Assembly (NCBI GenBank): GCA_947460085.1
Contig: CANHGA010000081.1
Location: forward strand, 1 to 8,366
From: Synechococcaceae cyanobacterium
GTDB lineage: Bacteria > Cyanobacteriota > Cyanobacteriia > PCC-6307 > Cyanobiaceae
Reading direction: 5' to 3'
DNA: 8,366 nucleotides
The first letter of the stretch is position 1; every line of letters starts with the position of its first letter. The notes beneath the pieces were generated by a model. That model saw only the letters and a program-made list of their open reading frames with translations, ran no database searches and was not told the origin of the DNA. Made by a program: the position numbers and the translations under genes. Shown piece by piece: positions 1 to 6,152 of this stretch.

Positions 1-383
1 AGAATGCATTGCACGCCACCTTCCGGTGAGCGGCGCCGCCCCCCTTCCCGGGTCACCTTGACGAGCACCCGGTCGCCATTCCAGGCGTGGTTGAGCTGGT
101 GGTCGCGGATGTAGATGTCTTCGCCACCGTCCTCCCGCAGGGCAAAACAAAAGCCCTTGCTCGAGCACCGCAACCTGGCGGGAATCAGCTCCGGGTCTAC
201 CCGGCGCTGGATGCCGTCTTCAATTTCCTGGACAACCCCAAGCTTGATCAGACCATCCACACCGATCCGCAGTTGCTGCTTCTCGGCTTTTTGGCTGAGG
301 CCAAGCGCCTTTTCCAGCTTGGCAATGGGTAGGGCTTCTTCGGCGGGAAGCTGGTCGAGCAGGTCGGCGACCGTGAACTTCAT
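1..383 (-). CDS. rnr: RNase R/RNase II-type exoribonuclease, N-terminal part (runs off left edge)
   Basis: The visible 127 codons start MKFTVADLLDQL and end GVQCIL at the window edge. Residues 1-65 look like the helical winged-helix-type segment that precedes the OB domains of RNase R. Residues about 70-115 read like a cold-shock (OB) domain: SSKGFCFALRED, then EDIYIRDHQLNHAWNGDRVLV, equivalent to the GFGFV...DIFI...A.NGD.V pattern of the family. Family members degrade RNA 3' to 5' in the cytoplasm using an RNB catalytic domain, which would lie outside the window, so its active-site residues cannot be checked. The ATG at 383 is the natural start; no strong Shine-Dalgarno is seen upstream, which is common in cyanobacteria. 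The gene follows the UPF0016 operon on the same strand after about 147 bp, so it probably has its own promoter. RNase II rather than RNase R is possible. Confidence 0.8.
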   Translation of the reverse strand, partial: MKFTVADLLDQLPAEEALPIAKLEKALGLSQKAEKQQLRIGVDGLIKLGVVQEIEDGIQRRVDPELIPARLRCSSKGFCFALREDGGEDIYIRDHQLNHAWNGDRVLVKVTREGGRRRSPEGGVQCI

Positions 384-410
384 CGGCTTGGTCAGCTGGT
401 TGGAGGGGGA

Positions 411-446
411 CCACCGCGGGAGGCCCGAAAGGGCGCAACATGGTGG
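411..446. other. Imperfect hairpin in the leader of the exoribonuclease gene
   Basis: The arms CCACC (411-415) and GGTGG (442-446) enclose a symmetric 7/7-nt internal loop and an inner stem GCCC/GGGC (423-426 with 431-434), closed by GAAA on the plus strand (TTTC on the minus strand). It sits 27 nt upstream of the exoribonuclease ATG at 383. No T-run follows on either strand, so it does not look like a terminator. It could be a 5'-UTR structure. In this GC-rich sequence a chance fold is also possible. Confidence 0.35.
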
Positions 447-516
447 GGAATCGGGCTGGGCAGTCTGGGCTCGGAGCGATGCCCACGGCCGCCAGGCCTC
501 TGTACACCACATTAGG

Positions 517-530
517 GGGTCTACGGACCC
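517..530 (-). terminator. Short hairpin just after the UPF0016 operon, weak terminator candidate
   Basis: GGGTC and GACCC form a perfect 5-bp stem around a 4-nt loop, starting one base past the TAA stop of the last UPF0016 gene (531-533). On the minus strand no U-tract follows, so intrinsic termination is doubtful. On the plus strand the loop reads TACG closed by C-G, a stable UNCG-type loop. It may mark or protect the mRNA 3' end. Confidence 0.3.
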
Positions 531-836
531 TTAGGTTTCTGCCCCATCCCCAGCCTCCGAGCCGGCGCTGGAGCGTTGGATCAGGCGCAGCCCAATCACC
601 AAAAATCCCACCGAGGCGGCCAACTGCAGGGCATTGGTTGGGATCACCGCCGAGAGGGAACCACCAGCGGCGGCCCCGAGCAGGCTGGCCAACACCAAGG
701 CTGCGGAGCTCCCAGCAAAGACGGCCCCGGGTCGGGCTGAGGTGCCGCTGATCGTGACGATCGCCAATTGGGTTTTATCGCCCAATTCGGCCAGAAAAAC
801 CGTGACAAATGTGGAGGCGAGTAGGGCGAGGTCCAT
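531..836 (-). CDS. Half-size UPF0016/GDT1 (TMEM165-type) membrane protein, probable Mn exporter subunit
   Basis: A 101-residue membrane protein with three hydrophobic segments (about 3-23, 36-57 and 68-86). The family signature ExGDK(T/S) appears as FLAELGDKTQLA, with E17, G19, D20, K21 and T22, within the first helix. Full-size UPF0016 proteins (cyanobacterial Mnx, yeast Gdt1, human TMEM165) have two such three-helix halves and move Mn2+ or Ca2+ by cation exchange. Single-half proteins occur as pairs in some cyanobacteria, called hemi-manganese exchangers, and are thought to work as heteromers. The partner lies 28 nt upstream in the same operon. The start is the ATG at 836, which leaves almost no residues before the first helix; no clear ribosome site is seen. 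The C-terminal 15 residues are polar and acidic. Substrate (Mn2+) and membrane (thylakoid or plasma) are inferred from the family, not shown by the sequence. Confidence 0.88.
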   Translation of the reverse strand: MDLALLASTFVTVFLAELGDKTQLAIVTISGTSARPGAVFAGSSAALVLASLLGAAAGGSLSAVIPTNALQLAASVGFLVIGLRLIQRSSAGSEAGDGAET

Positions 837-864
837 GGTTGTGGTTCAAGTCAATGGGTCTGTA

Positions 865-1311
865 TCAGGTCAGGGGAAGGGATTCGGGTGCCAGGGCCAC
901 GACCGCCTGCCGTCCCAGCCAGAGGCCTAGGGCCACCATCAAGATCCCGGCCAACCGTTCCAGTTGTTGGGGGGGCATCAGCTTGGAGAGCCACCGGCCC
1001 AGCAGCACACCAACCAAGCTGGAGCAGATCAGGGCCAGGGAGGCTCCAATGAACACCACCCCAGGCTTGCCGGACTGGGCAGAGAGCAACAGGGCAGCCA
1101 ATTGGGTCTTGTCGCCCAATTCAGCCAAAAAGACCGTGGTGAAGGTGGTGATGAAGGCCAAGCCCCAGGCGGGTGCCGAACCGTTCTCCCGGATTGGGGC
1201 GCCCGTGTCTGGCTGGTCAGGCTTGTCTGGTTGGCCAGGCTGGTCGGGTTGGTCTTGTTGAGCTGGTCGAGTTGGTTCCTGGTTCGGGCTGGCTTCGGGA
1301 TCGGGACTCAT
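865..1311 (-). CDS. Half-size UPF0016/GDT1 membrane protein with Pro/Gln/Asp-rich N-terminal extension
   Basis: A 148-residue paralogue of the downstream gene product. The membrane part starts near residue 48 and holds three hydrophobic segments (about 48-74, 83-104 and 118-136), with the signature FLAELGDKTQLA (E64, G66, D67, K68, T69). The first 45 residues are unusual: a hydrophilic tail with repeated QPD/QPG units around residues 20-35. The ATG at 1311 overlaps the TGA of the cysteine-cluster gene as ATGA, which supports this long start and suggests translational coupling; an internal start at the membrane part cannot be excluded. Together with its neighbour it would make one complete cation exchanger of the Mn-export type, probably feeding the thylakoid lumen or removing excess cytosolic Mn2+. 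That role is inference from family knowledge and the pairing. Confidence 0.87.
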   Translation of the reverse strand: MSPDPEASPNQEPTRPAQQDQPDQPGQPDKPDQPDTGAPIRENGSAPAWGLAFITTFTTVFLAELGDKTQLAALLLSAQSGKPGVVFIGASLALICSSLVGVLLGRWLSKLMPPQQLERLAGILMVALGLWLGRQAVVALAPESLPLT

Positions 1312-1682
1312 GGCTGCCGGCGGATCGCCCTGAGGAATCGGCGCATCACCCTGCCACGGCCGCCATGCTCGCTGCGGATTTGTTGCTTGCAGCAGTTAAT
1401 CGCGAAGCGGTCGGCATCGCCTGGATCCCCATCTGGGCTATCTCCAAACAGGCTCATCAAATTGCTGACACGGCAGAAATCTGGGCGGGTGTCGTAGATG
1501 TTGCAGCTGCGGGAACCGGTGTTGAAGTGGATGCACCAGCCATCGGCTCCCACCATCGAGAGGTAGAGCTCCCGCTGGGAGTCGCTTAGGGCCCCAAGGG
1601 CGTCCTGGCGTTCGCCCGGATCCAGGCGGCAGCAGGACCCGCACTGGCTGATGCACTGCCACTGCTCCTTGGTACAAGCCAT
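1308..1682 (-). CDS. YkgJ-type cysteine-cluster protein (putative Zn/Fe-binding)
   Basis: A 124-residue soluble protein rich in cysteine: C3, C10, C14, C17, C18, C50, C60, C70, C97 and C98. The pattern C10-x3-CGSCC is the hallmark of the YkgJ / CxxCxxCC family (PF03692), annotated as zinc- or iron-chelating. The later CNIYDTRPDFCR (60-71) is the second conserved block of that family. The C-terminal 20 residues are Arg-rich. No enzyme activity is established for the family, and none should be assumed. It is the first gene of an operon whose next two genes encode UPF0016 transport proteins. Its TGA overlaps the next ATG by 4 nt (ATGA), so the proteins are probably made together. A metal-sensing, metal-delivery or Fe-S role beside a manganese exporter is an attractive inference only. 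Start ATG at 1682. Confidence 0.85.
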   Translation of the reverse strand: MACTKEQWQCISQCGSCCRLDPGERQDALGALSDSQRELYLSMVGADGWCIHFNTGSRSCNIYDTRPDFCRVSNLMSLFGDSPDGDPGDADRFAINCCKQQIRSEHGGRGRVMRRFLRAIRRQP

Positions 1683-1731
1683 CCCAGCTGCTTCCGCTTC
1701 CGCCTATTGAGCCACAACGGAAGCATCGCAA

Positions 1732-1779
1732 TGCCAAATGGTCGCAGGGGCGACGTGCCAAATGGTCGCAAGGGCGACG
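1732..1779. repeat. Two tandem copies of a 24-bp unit in the divergent ykgJ-like/psb30 intergenic region
   Basis: Copy 1 spans 1732-1755 and copy 2 spans 1756-1779. They differ at a single base (cagggg against caaggg). Each copy contains the inverted repeat GTCGC-N4-GCGAC (1741-1754 and 1765-1778), so the two dyads sit 24 bp apart. The array lies 50-97 bp upstream of the cysteine-cluster start and about 90-135 bp upstream of psb30, a position suited to an operator pair. A simple slippage duplication is the alternative. Confidence 0.8.
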
Positions 1780-1809
1780 TGACAAGCCATCACAGTGGCC
1801 ACCGGACCC

Positions 1810-1839
1810 TTGTGGACTGCTGGCCTGGACTTCTATCCT
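1810..1839 (+). promoter_or_regulatory. Possible psb30 promoter
   Basis: A TTGTGG (-35-like, 1810-1815) is followed after 18 nt by TATCCT (-10-like, 1834-1839), ending 28 bp before the psb30 ATG. The match to sigma-70 consensus is partial. It was chosen because it is the best-looking pair in the short leader. No transcript evidence is available. Confidence 0.25.
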
Positions 1840-1867
1840 GATCGAAGCGCTAACGAACCGGCTCCCC

Positions 1868-1975
1868 ATGGGTATCGACATTCATCTGATCGCCAACTTC
1901 GCGGCCCTCGCCCTCATCACCCTTGCCGGCCCAGCCGTGATCTTCCTGCTCTTCTATCGCCGCGGAGCTCTCTAG
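1868..1975 (+). CDS. psb30: Photosystem II reaction centre protein Psb30 (Ycf12)
   Basis: A 35-residue peptide, MGIDIHLIANFAALALI, continuing TLAGPAVIFLLFYRRGAL. It is one membrane helix (about residues 8-30) ending in the Phe-Tyr-Arg-Arg-Gly sequence typical of Psb30/Ycf12. Psb30 is a low-molecular-mass photosystem II subunit of the thylakoid membrane at the periphery of the core, near cytochrome b559 and PsbJ/PsbK; mutants elsewhere show reduced PSII stability under strong light. Length matches the family. The start ATG at 1868 has no obvious Shine-Dalgarno. The gene is monocistronic: the divergent operon lies 185 bp upstream and a hairpin terminator follows the stop. Its upstream region is shared with the UPF0016 (Mn exporter-type) operon, fitting because PSII is the main user of manganese in the cell. 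Confidence 0.93.
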   Translation: MGIDIHLIANFAALALITLAGPAVIFLLFYRRGAL

Positions 1976-2004
1976 GCCTGAAGCCCCAGGTCTTTGAGTC
2001 CCTG

Positions 2005-2035
2005 AGCCCGGTGCTCCCTAGGGTGCCGGGCTTTT
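2005..2035 (+). terminator. Rho-independent terminator of psb30
   Basis: AGCCCGG (2005-2011) pairs with CCGGGCT (2026-2032), a 7-bp GC-rich stem followed by TTT (four Ts in all, 2032-2035). It starts 29 nt past the psb30 stop. The 3' arm overlaps the last codons of the convergent ClC gene, whose stop lies at 2018-2020. On the minus strand there is no T-run, so it should act mainly on psb30 transcripts. Confidence 0.75.
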
Positions 2036-3427
2036 GATTGGCTTTTTGCCCAGACCCCAGAGGGCGTGATAGATGGGCTCAGGCTGGATTTTGCGCCCAA
2101 CCACGGCCCCAATCACGGCGCTCAGCAGCATGCCGAAGAGCCATTGCTGATCGCCCATCATCCGAAGGGAAAACAGAATGGTCATCAAGGGCAGTTGGGT
2201 GGCACCGGCCAGGCCGGCCGCCATACCCAGGGCCAATCCCAATTGACCGTTGCCCCCCAGCAACTCAAGGCTGCCACTGCCAAACACGGCGCCAATCGCC
2301 AAGGCCGGATCGATCAGCCCCCCGGGAATTCCGGCGCCGAGGGCAAGCACGGGCGCCACGAGCCGGGCGGCAAGCAGAAGCCCCCAGCCGATCAGATCGA
2401 TTGGAGATCCCGGTACGGGCAAGCTTCCGCCATCGCCCAGCAGGTGGCCCATCAGGGCTTCGCCATCGCCGCCACTCAGGCCACCGCTCAGCACCGCAAT
2501 CAGGGCCAGGCAGCCCCCCAGGGCCAAGCCCCAGGCCAGGGGCCTGCGGTTGACCCTCGGCCGTAGCCAAGCTGTTGTCTGGAAGAGCAGTCGGGCAAAC
2601 AATCCGCCGAGCCAGCCTCCCACCAAGCCCACGGGAAGCGCAAGGACCAGCTGCACCCACTCTGCCTCTGGGGCCTGGATCAGGCCCAGGATGAACAACG
2701 GCGTGCCCGTGAGATTGCTCACCAGCGCGGCCGCCAGGCACACCACCAGGGCCGGCCACACAACCGAGGGCAGGAAGCGCCCAGTTAGCTCTTCAAACAC
2801 AAAAACGGTGCCCATCAGGGGGCTGTTGAAACCGCCAGCCAGGCCGGCTCCGGCGCCAATGGTCACCAGGTTCGTTTCGCTGAATCCTGCCAACAGCCGT
2901 GGGAACCGTTTCTTGAGGGCAAGGGCCACGGAGGCACCCACTTGCACCACGGGACCCTCTCGCCCGAGGGGCATCAGGGCAAGGCTCGCGGTGGTCCAAA
3001 GCGAAAGCCGCTGGAGGGTGGGTTTCAAACCAAGCAAGGTGCTGGCTGAACCTGGCTCCTCAATGCTCTCGATGGTTTGGGGGATGCCTGATCCGGCCCC
3101 CGATTTGAAGCGCCCCGCCTGGAGCCACAGCAACAGGGGCATCACCACCACGGGTGCCAGCGCTTGGACCAGGTTGCCCAGGTGCCATGCCTGATTGTTA
3201 AAGCCAGGTAGGCCATGCAGAAGATGGGCCTGCCAGCTATCAACAATGTTGAGGGGCAGGCAGGCCACCCCCACGGCCCCACCAAACAGCCCCAGCTGCA
3301 GCAGGGTGGCCAGGGGGCGTTTGAGCCGAACCGCCCTGAAGGGGTCGTCCTTGGGCTGGCCTTCCTCGGGTTGGCCTTTCTTGGAGGGGTTTTCGCTTAA
3401 AGCCTTGGCGTTCAACAGGCTCTCCAT
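2018..3427 (-). CDS. ClC-family chloride/proton antiporter
   Basis: A 469-residue polytopic membrane protein without cytoplasmic CBS domains, the usual size for bacterial ClC proteins. The three selectivity-filter motifs are present: GSGIP (112-116), GREGPVVQ (155-162) and GIPGGLIDP (366-374, equivalent to the GGxFxP motif). E157 matches the gating glutamate and E213 in FVFEELTGRF matches the internal proton glutamate of E. coli ClC; Y453 (PIYHAL) fits the chloride-coordinating tyrosine. Retention of both glutamates argues for a Cl-/H+ exchanger, not a passive channel. The first 38 residues are charged and hydrophilic. The ATG at 3427 shares one base with the recJ stop (TGATG), so the two genes are co-transcribed and probably translationally coupled. 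The gene ends inside the psb30 terminator region. The physiological role (pH, chloride or ion balance) cannot be read from the sequence. Confidence 0.92.
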   Translation of the reverse strand: MESLLNAKALSENPSKKGQPEEGQPKDDPFRAVRLKRPLATLLQLGLFGGAVGVACLPLNIVDSWQAHLLHGLPGFNNQAWHLGNLVQALAPVVVMPLLLWLQAGRFKSGAGSGIPQTIESIEEPGSASTLLGLKPTLQRLSLWTTASLALMPLGREGPVVQVGASVALALKKRFPRLLAGFSETNLVTIGAGAGLAGGFNSPLMGTVFVFEELTGRFLPSVVWPALVVCLAAALVSNLTGTPLFILGLIQAPEAEWVQLVLALPVGLVGGWLGGLFARLLFQTTAWLRPRVNRRPLAWGLALGGCLALIAVLSGGLSGGDGEALMGHLLGDGGSLPVPGSPIDLIGWGLLLAARLVAPVLALGAGIPGGLIDPALAIGAVFGSGSLELLGGNGQLGLALGMAAGLAGATQLPLMTILFSLRMMGDQQWLFGMLLSAVIGAVVGRKIQPEPIYHALWGLGKKPIKSPAP

Positions 3428-5367
3428 CAGGCCACCAAACCCAGGGCCATGGCCGCTTCTTGAAGCAGGGACCGAATGTAGGGATGTTGCTCCATGGCCG
3501 CATTGTCGCTGCGGATCTCATCCCCGGCCGCATTGCGCACGACCCATCCATCCCCCTCGATGCGGCACCAATAGGTGCGCTCGCGGCGTCTGAGCACCAC
3601 TTCCCTGGTGCCATCGGCCCCGGAGTTGGGCCGTACCCCAACCAGCTCGAGCTGGAGTCGGGTCTGGCCTTGCCAGGAGTCCTGCTTCAAGCGGTAGGCC
3701 ACGTCCACGCAGGCGGGCAGGTTGGCTTCCCCTTGCCAGCGCCATCCCATGGCCCGGAGTTGGTTCGCCTGCTGTTCCAATTCCAATTGCAGGTGCCCCC
3801 CCCGCAGCAATTTTTGGGAGACAACGCGGCAACCAGCACTCCAAAACAGGGGCTGGGGATGGCCGATCCCAAAGGGTTCGAGCCGTTGCAGTTGGTGGTA
3901 AAAATCGCGGTCAATCTGCTCGAAGCGGAGCAGGGCCTCGGGTTCAACAGGGTTGCCCCTGCCCGTTGTTTCCAGCCAACTCTGGGCCAAACCATTGAGC
4001 TGGTCATGCAATTCGGCAACCCTCTCGGCCTTGATGGTGAAGCCACCGGCGGCGGGGTGGCCCCCAAAGCGCTCGAGGAGCGCTGCGCATTGCTTGAGGG
4101 CCTGATCCACCGCAAATCCCTTGGGTGAGCGCACCGAGGCCCGCAACCGGCCATTACCTTCGCCGGCCAAAAGGGCAGCCGGCAGGCCATAACGGTCGAC
4201 CAGGCGGGCCGCCACGATGCCGATGACGCCGTGGTGCCAATGGTTTTGGGCCAGCAACAGAAATGGGGGGCGCTGGGGGCCATCGGCGTCCAACAGGGCC
4301 AGGGCCTCCGCTTCGATGGCACTGCAGAGCTCCCGCCGTTGTCGGTTGAGGCCTTCACACTCCCGGGCCAATTCCAGGGCCCTGGTGGTGTCCTGGGTGG
4401 TGAGCAGCTCCACCACCAATTGGGGATCCCCCAGGCGCCCCACCGCATTGATGCGTGGCGCGATTTGGAAACCCACGGCCTGGGCATCCAGGGGACTGTC
4501 ATCGAGTCCGGCCAATTGCTGCAGCGCTTGCAGACCCGCCAGGGGGCTCTTGGCCAGGTGGGGCAGCCCATCGATGAGCCAGCGACGATTCACCCCCACC
4601 AAGGGGGCCATGTCGGCGATGGTGCCGATGCAAAAGAGGTTTCGGGCCACTTCGAGCCCGTCTTGACGCTTGAGGCTCTGGCAGAGCGCTGCTGCGAGCA
4701 CATAGGCCAATCCAACCCCCGCCAACCCCCGGTAGGGCGAATCAGCTGGGGTTCGCTCCGGATGCAGCAGGGCCAGGTGCGGTGGCATCTGGGCAGGGAG
4801 CGTGTGGTGGTCCGTGAGGATCACCTCCACGCCCAGATCCTCGGCCCGCTCCAGGGCTTCTTGGGCGGAAACCCCGTTGTCGACGGTGATCAGCAGTCGG
4901 ATCCCCTCGGCCGCAAGCCGGTCCACCATGGCGGCATTCAATCCATAGCCCTCCTCCATGCGACTAGGAATGGCCGCAACCGGCTCGGCCCCTAGCCGTT
5001 GCAAGACCCCCACCAGCAAGGCCGTGCTGGTCATGCCATCGGCGTCATAGTCACCGCAGATGGCCAGGCTCTCGCCTGCCGCACAGGCCCCGCGCAGCCG
5101 CTTGACCGCCTTGGCTAGGTCGGGAAAGTGGCCTTTGGCCGCTGGGGCGTTTGGTGGTTCGAGCAGGGCCTCAACGCTTTCGGCCGTGCAAAAGCCCCGC
5201 CGCCACAACAGGGCCAGCAGGGGGGCCGGTAGGGCGGGCTGGCCTGGGCCATTGAGGGCATCGAGGCTGCCGTCGAGGGGCAGGGGGGTTGGCAATTGCC
5301 AGCGTTGCTCGTGGAGCGCAGGGAGCAACGGATAGGGGGCAAAGACCTGGCCATTCTGCGGCGCCAT
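3427..5367 (-). CDS. recJ: Single-strand-specific exonuclease RecJ
   Basis: A 646-residue protein counted from the ATG at 5367. DHH-family motifs are in order: GDYDADGMTS (105-114), DNG (163-165), TDHHTLP (185-191), GTIADMAPL (248-256), APRINAVGR (303-311), then the DHHA1 part with HHGVIGIVAARL (378-389) and GGHPAAGGF (435-443). A C-terminal OB-like region follows. RecJ degrades single-stranded DNA 5' to 3' in recombination and mismatch repair using Mn2+ or Mg2+; all metal-binding aspartate and histidine motifs are intact. The reading frame stays open to a TTG at 5415 and a GTG at 5400. I prefer the ATG at 5367 because it leaves 47 bp for the divergent phosphatase gene and has GGGGAG about 12 nt upstream. 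The stop overlaps the ClC start by one base. Confidence 0.93.
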   Translation of the reverse strand: MAPQNGQVFAPYPLLPALHEQRWQLPTPLPLDGSLDALNGPGQPALPAPLLALLWRRGFCTAESVEALLEPPNAPAAKGHFPDLAKAVKRLRGACAAGESLAICGDYDADGMTSTALLVGVLQRLGAEPVAAIPSRMEEGYGLNAAMVDRLAAEGIRLLITVDNGVSAQEALERAEDLGVEVILTDHHTLPAQMPPHLALLHPERTPADSPYRGLAGVGLAYVLAAALCQSLKRQDGLEVARNLFCIGTIADMAPLVGVNRRWLIDGLPHLAKSPLAGLQALQQLAGLDDSPLDAQAVGFQIAPRINAVGRLGDPQLVVELLTTQDTTRALELARECEGLNRQRRELCSAIEAEALALLDADGPQRPPFLLLAQNHWHHGVIGIVAARLVDRYGLPAALLAGEGNGRLRASVRSPKGFAVDQALKQCAALLERFGGHPAAGGFTIKAERVAELHDQLNGLAQSWLETTGRGNPVEPEALLRFEQIDRDFYHQLQRLEPFGIGHPQPLFWSAGCRVVSQKLLRGGHLQLELEQQANQLRAMGWRWQGEANLPACVDVAYRLKQDSWQGQTRLQLELVGVRPNSGADGTREVVLRRRERTYWCRIEGDGWVVRNAAGDEIRSDNAAMEQHPYIRSLLQEAAMALGLVA

Positions 5368-5414
5368 CCCAGCACCGACCTCCCCGTAGTTTGGGTCCAC
5401 TCGCGCCGCTCCCA

Positions 5415-6152
5415 ATGGGGTTCTCTGCCCTGCTTTGGGATGTGGATGGCACCCTCGCTGAAACCGAGCGCGATGGCCACCGCAGGGCGTTCAACCGGGC
5501 CTTCCGCCAGGCGGGGTTATCGGCCCATTGGGATGTGGAAGCTTATGGCGAGCTATTAGCCATTACCGGAGGCGCTGAGCGTCTTGGTGCCTATCTCACC
5601 CGCCATGAGGGCCAGCCCCCCGATCCCCAGCGGGTGGCAGCGCTCCATGCCAGCAAGCAGCGCCATTACGCCGCCCTGGTGGCGGAGGGGACGTTGGCGC
5701 TCCGCCCCGGGGTGCGGACCCTTATCGAAGCCGCGGCGGCAGCGGGTTTACGCCAGGCGATTGTGACCACCAGCGGCCGAGGGGCGGTCGATGCCCTGGC
5801 CAGACAGCTGTTTGCCGACCTGCTTGGGGCCTTTGATGTCTGGGTTTGCGGAGGGGATGTGGCCCGAAAAAAACCGCATCCCGAGGCCTATCGAATGGCC
5901 CTGGAATTGCTGCATCTTGAGCCCAGAGAGGCCTGCGCCATTGAGGACTCCAGCGCCGGTCTAACGGCCGCCGTTGGGGCCGGGCTGGCTTGTGTGGTGA
6001 GCCTGAGCCATTACAGCGCCCAGGAACCGGTTGGGCGTTTTGCGGGGGCTGGTGCCGTCGTCGACCAATTGGGTGATGGGGCCCAGGTGCTCCAGGGACC
6101 GCCTTGCCAGGATGGACGGATCACGCTCTCCTACTTGGAGTCGATGCGGTGA
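5415..6152 (+). CDS. cbbY: HAD-superfamily phosphatase, CbbY-like (probable xylulose-1,5-bisphosphate phosphatase)
   Basis: A 245-residue HAD subfamily IA protein. The nucleophile and acid/base are D9 and D11 in WDVDGTLAETE; the motif II residue is T118 or S120 (IVTTSGR), the motif III lysine is K152 or K153 (RKKPHP), and the motif IV acids are E177 and D178 (IEDSSAGL). A helical cap occupies about residues 17-90. The ETERDGHRRAFNRAF stretch and the TGG at 51-53 resemble CbbY, which removes xylulose-1,5-bisphosphate, a Rubisco misfire inhibitor, in Rhodobacter and chloroplasts. Phosphoglycolate phosphatase or beta-phosphoglucomutase are less likely alternatives. The ATG at 5415 was chosen because the longer frame upstream would run through the divergent recJ start. 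The stop overlaps the ycf20 GTG as GTGA, so this is the first gene of a three-gene operon with glycerate kinase. Confidence 0.85.
   Translation: MGFSALLWDVDGTLAETERDGHRRAFNRAFRQAGLSAHWDVEAYGELLAITGGAERLGAYLTRHEGQPPDPQRVAALHASKQRHYAALVAEGTLALRPGVRTLIEAAAAAGLRQAIVTTSGRGAVDALARQLFADLLGAFDVWVCGGDVARKKPHPEAYRMALELLHLEPREACAIEDSSAGLTAAVGAGLACVVSLSHYSAQEPVGRFAGAGAVVDQLGDGAQVLQGPPCQDGRITLSYLESMR

Noticed and set aside
220..510. Minus-strand frame of 96 codons covering the gap upstream of the exoribonuclease gene
   Set aside because: It runs in a different frame through the exoribonuclease coding region and has a low-complexity composition; no conserved feature seen.
384..530. tRNA or small RNA gene in the gap between the exoribonuclease and UPF0016 genes
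   Set aside because: No cloverleaf, T-loop sequence or CCA-like end could be traced on either strand; only simple hairpins were seen.
1732..1779. CRISPR array
   Set aside because: Only two directly adjoining copies with no spacers and no cas genes; this is a tandem duplication.
1438..1881. Minus-strand frame of 147 codons overlapping the cysteine-cluster gene and its upstream region
   Set aside because: Out of frame with the well-supported cysteine-cluster gene and antisense to the start of psb30; the repeated motif in it comes from the 24-bp tandem DNA repeat.
2250..3194. Long plus-strand frame of 314 codons opposite the ClC gene
   Set aside because: Rich in Pro, Arg and Ser with no recognisable domain; it lies wholly antisense to an intact ClC gene with all family motifs. 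High GC keeps such frames open.
4231..4995. Plus-strand frame of 254 codons opposite recJ
   Set aside because: No domain seen, and recJ on the opposite strand has every expected motif.
5368..5415. Longer recJ starting at the TTG at 5415 or GTG at 5400
   Set aside because: The extra residues look unlike RecJ and would leave no room for the divergent promoters; the ATG at 5367 is simpler. Not fully excluded.
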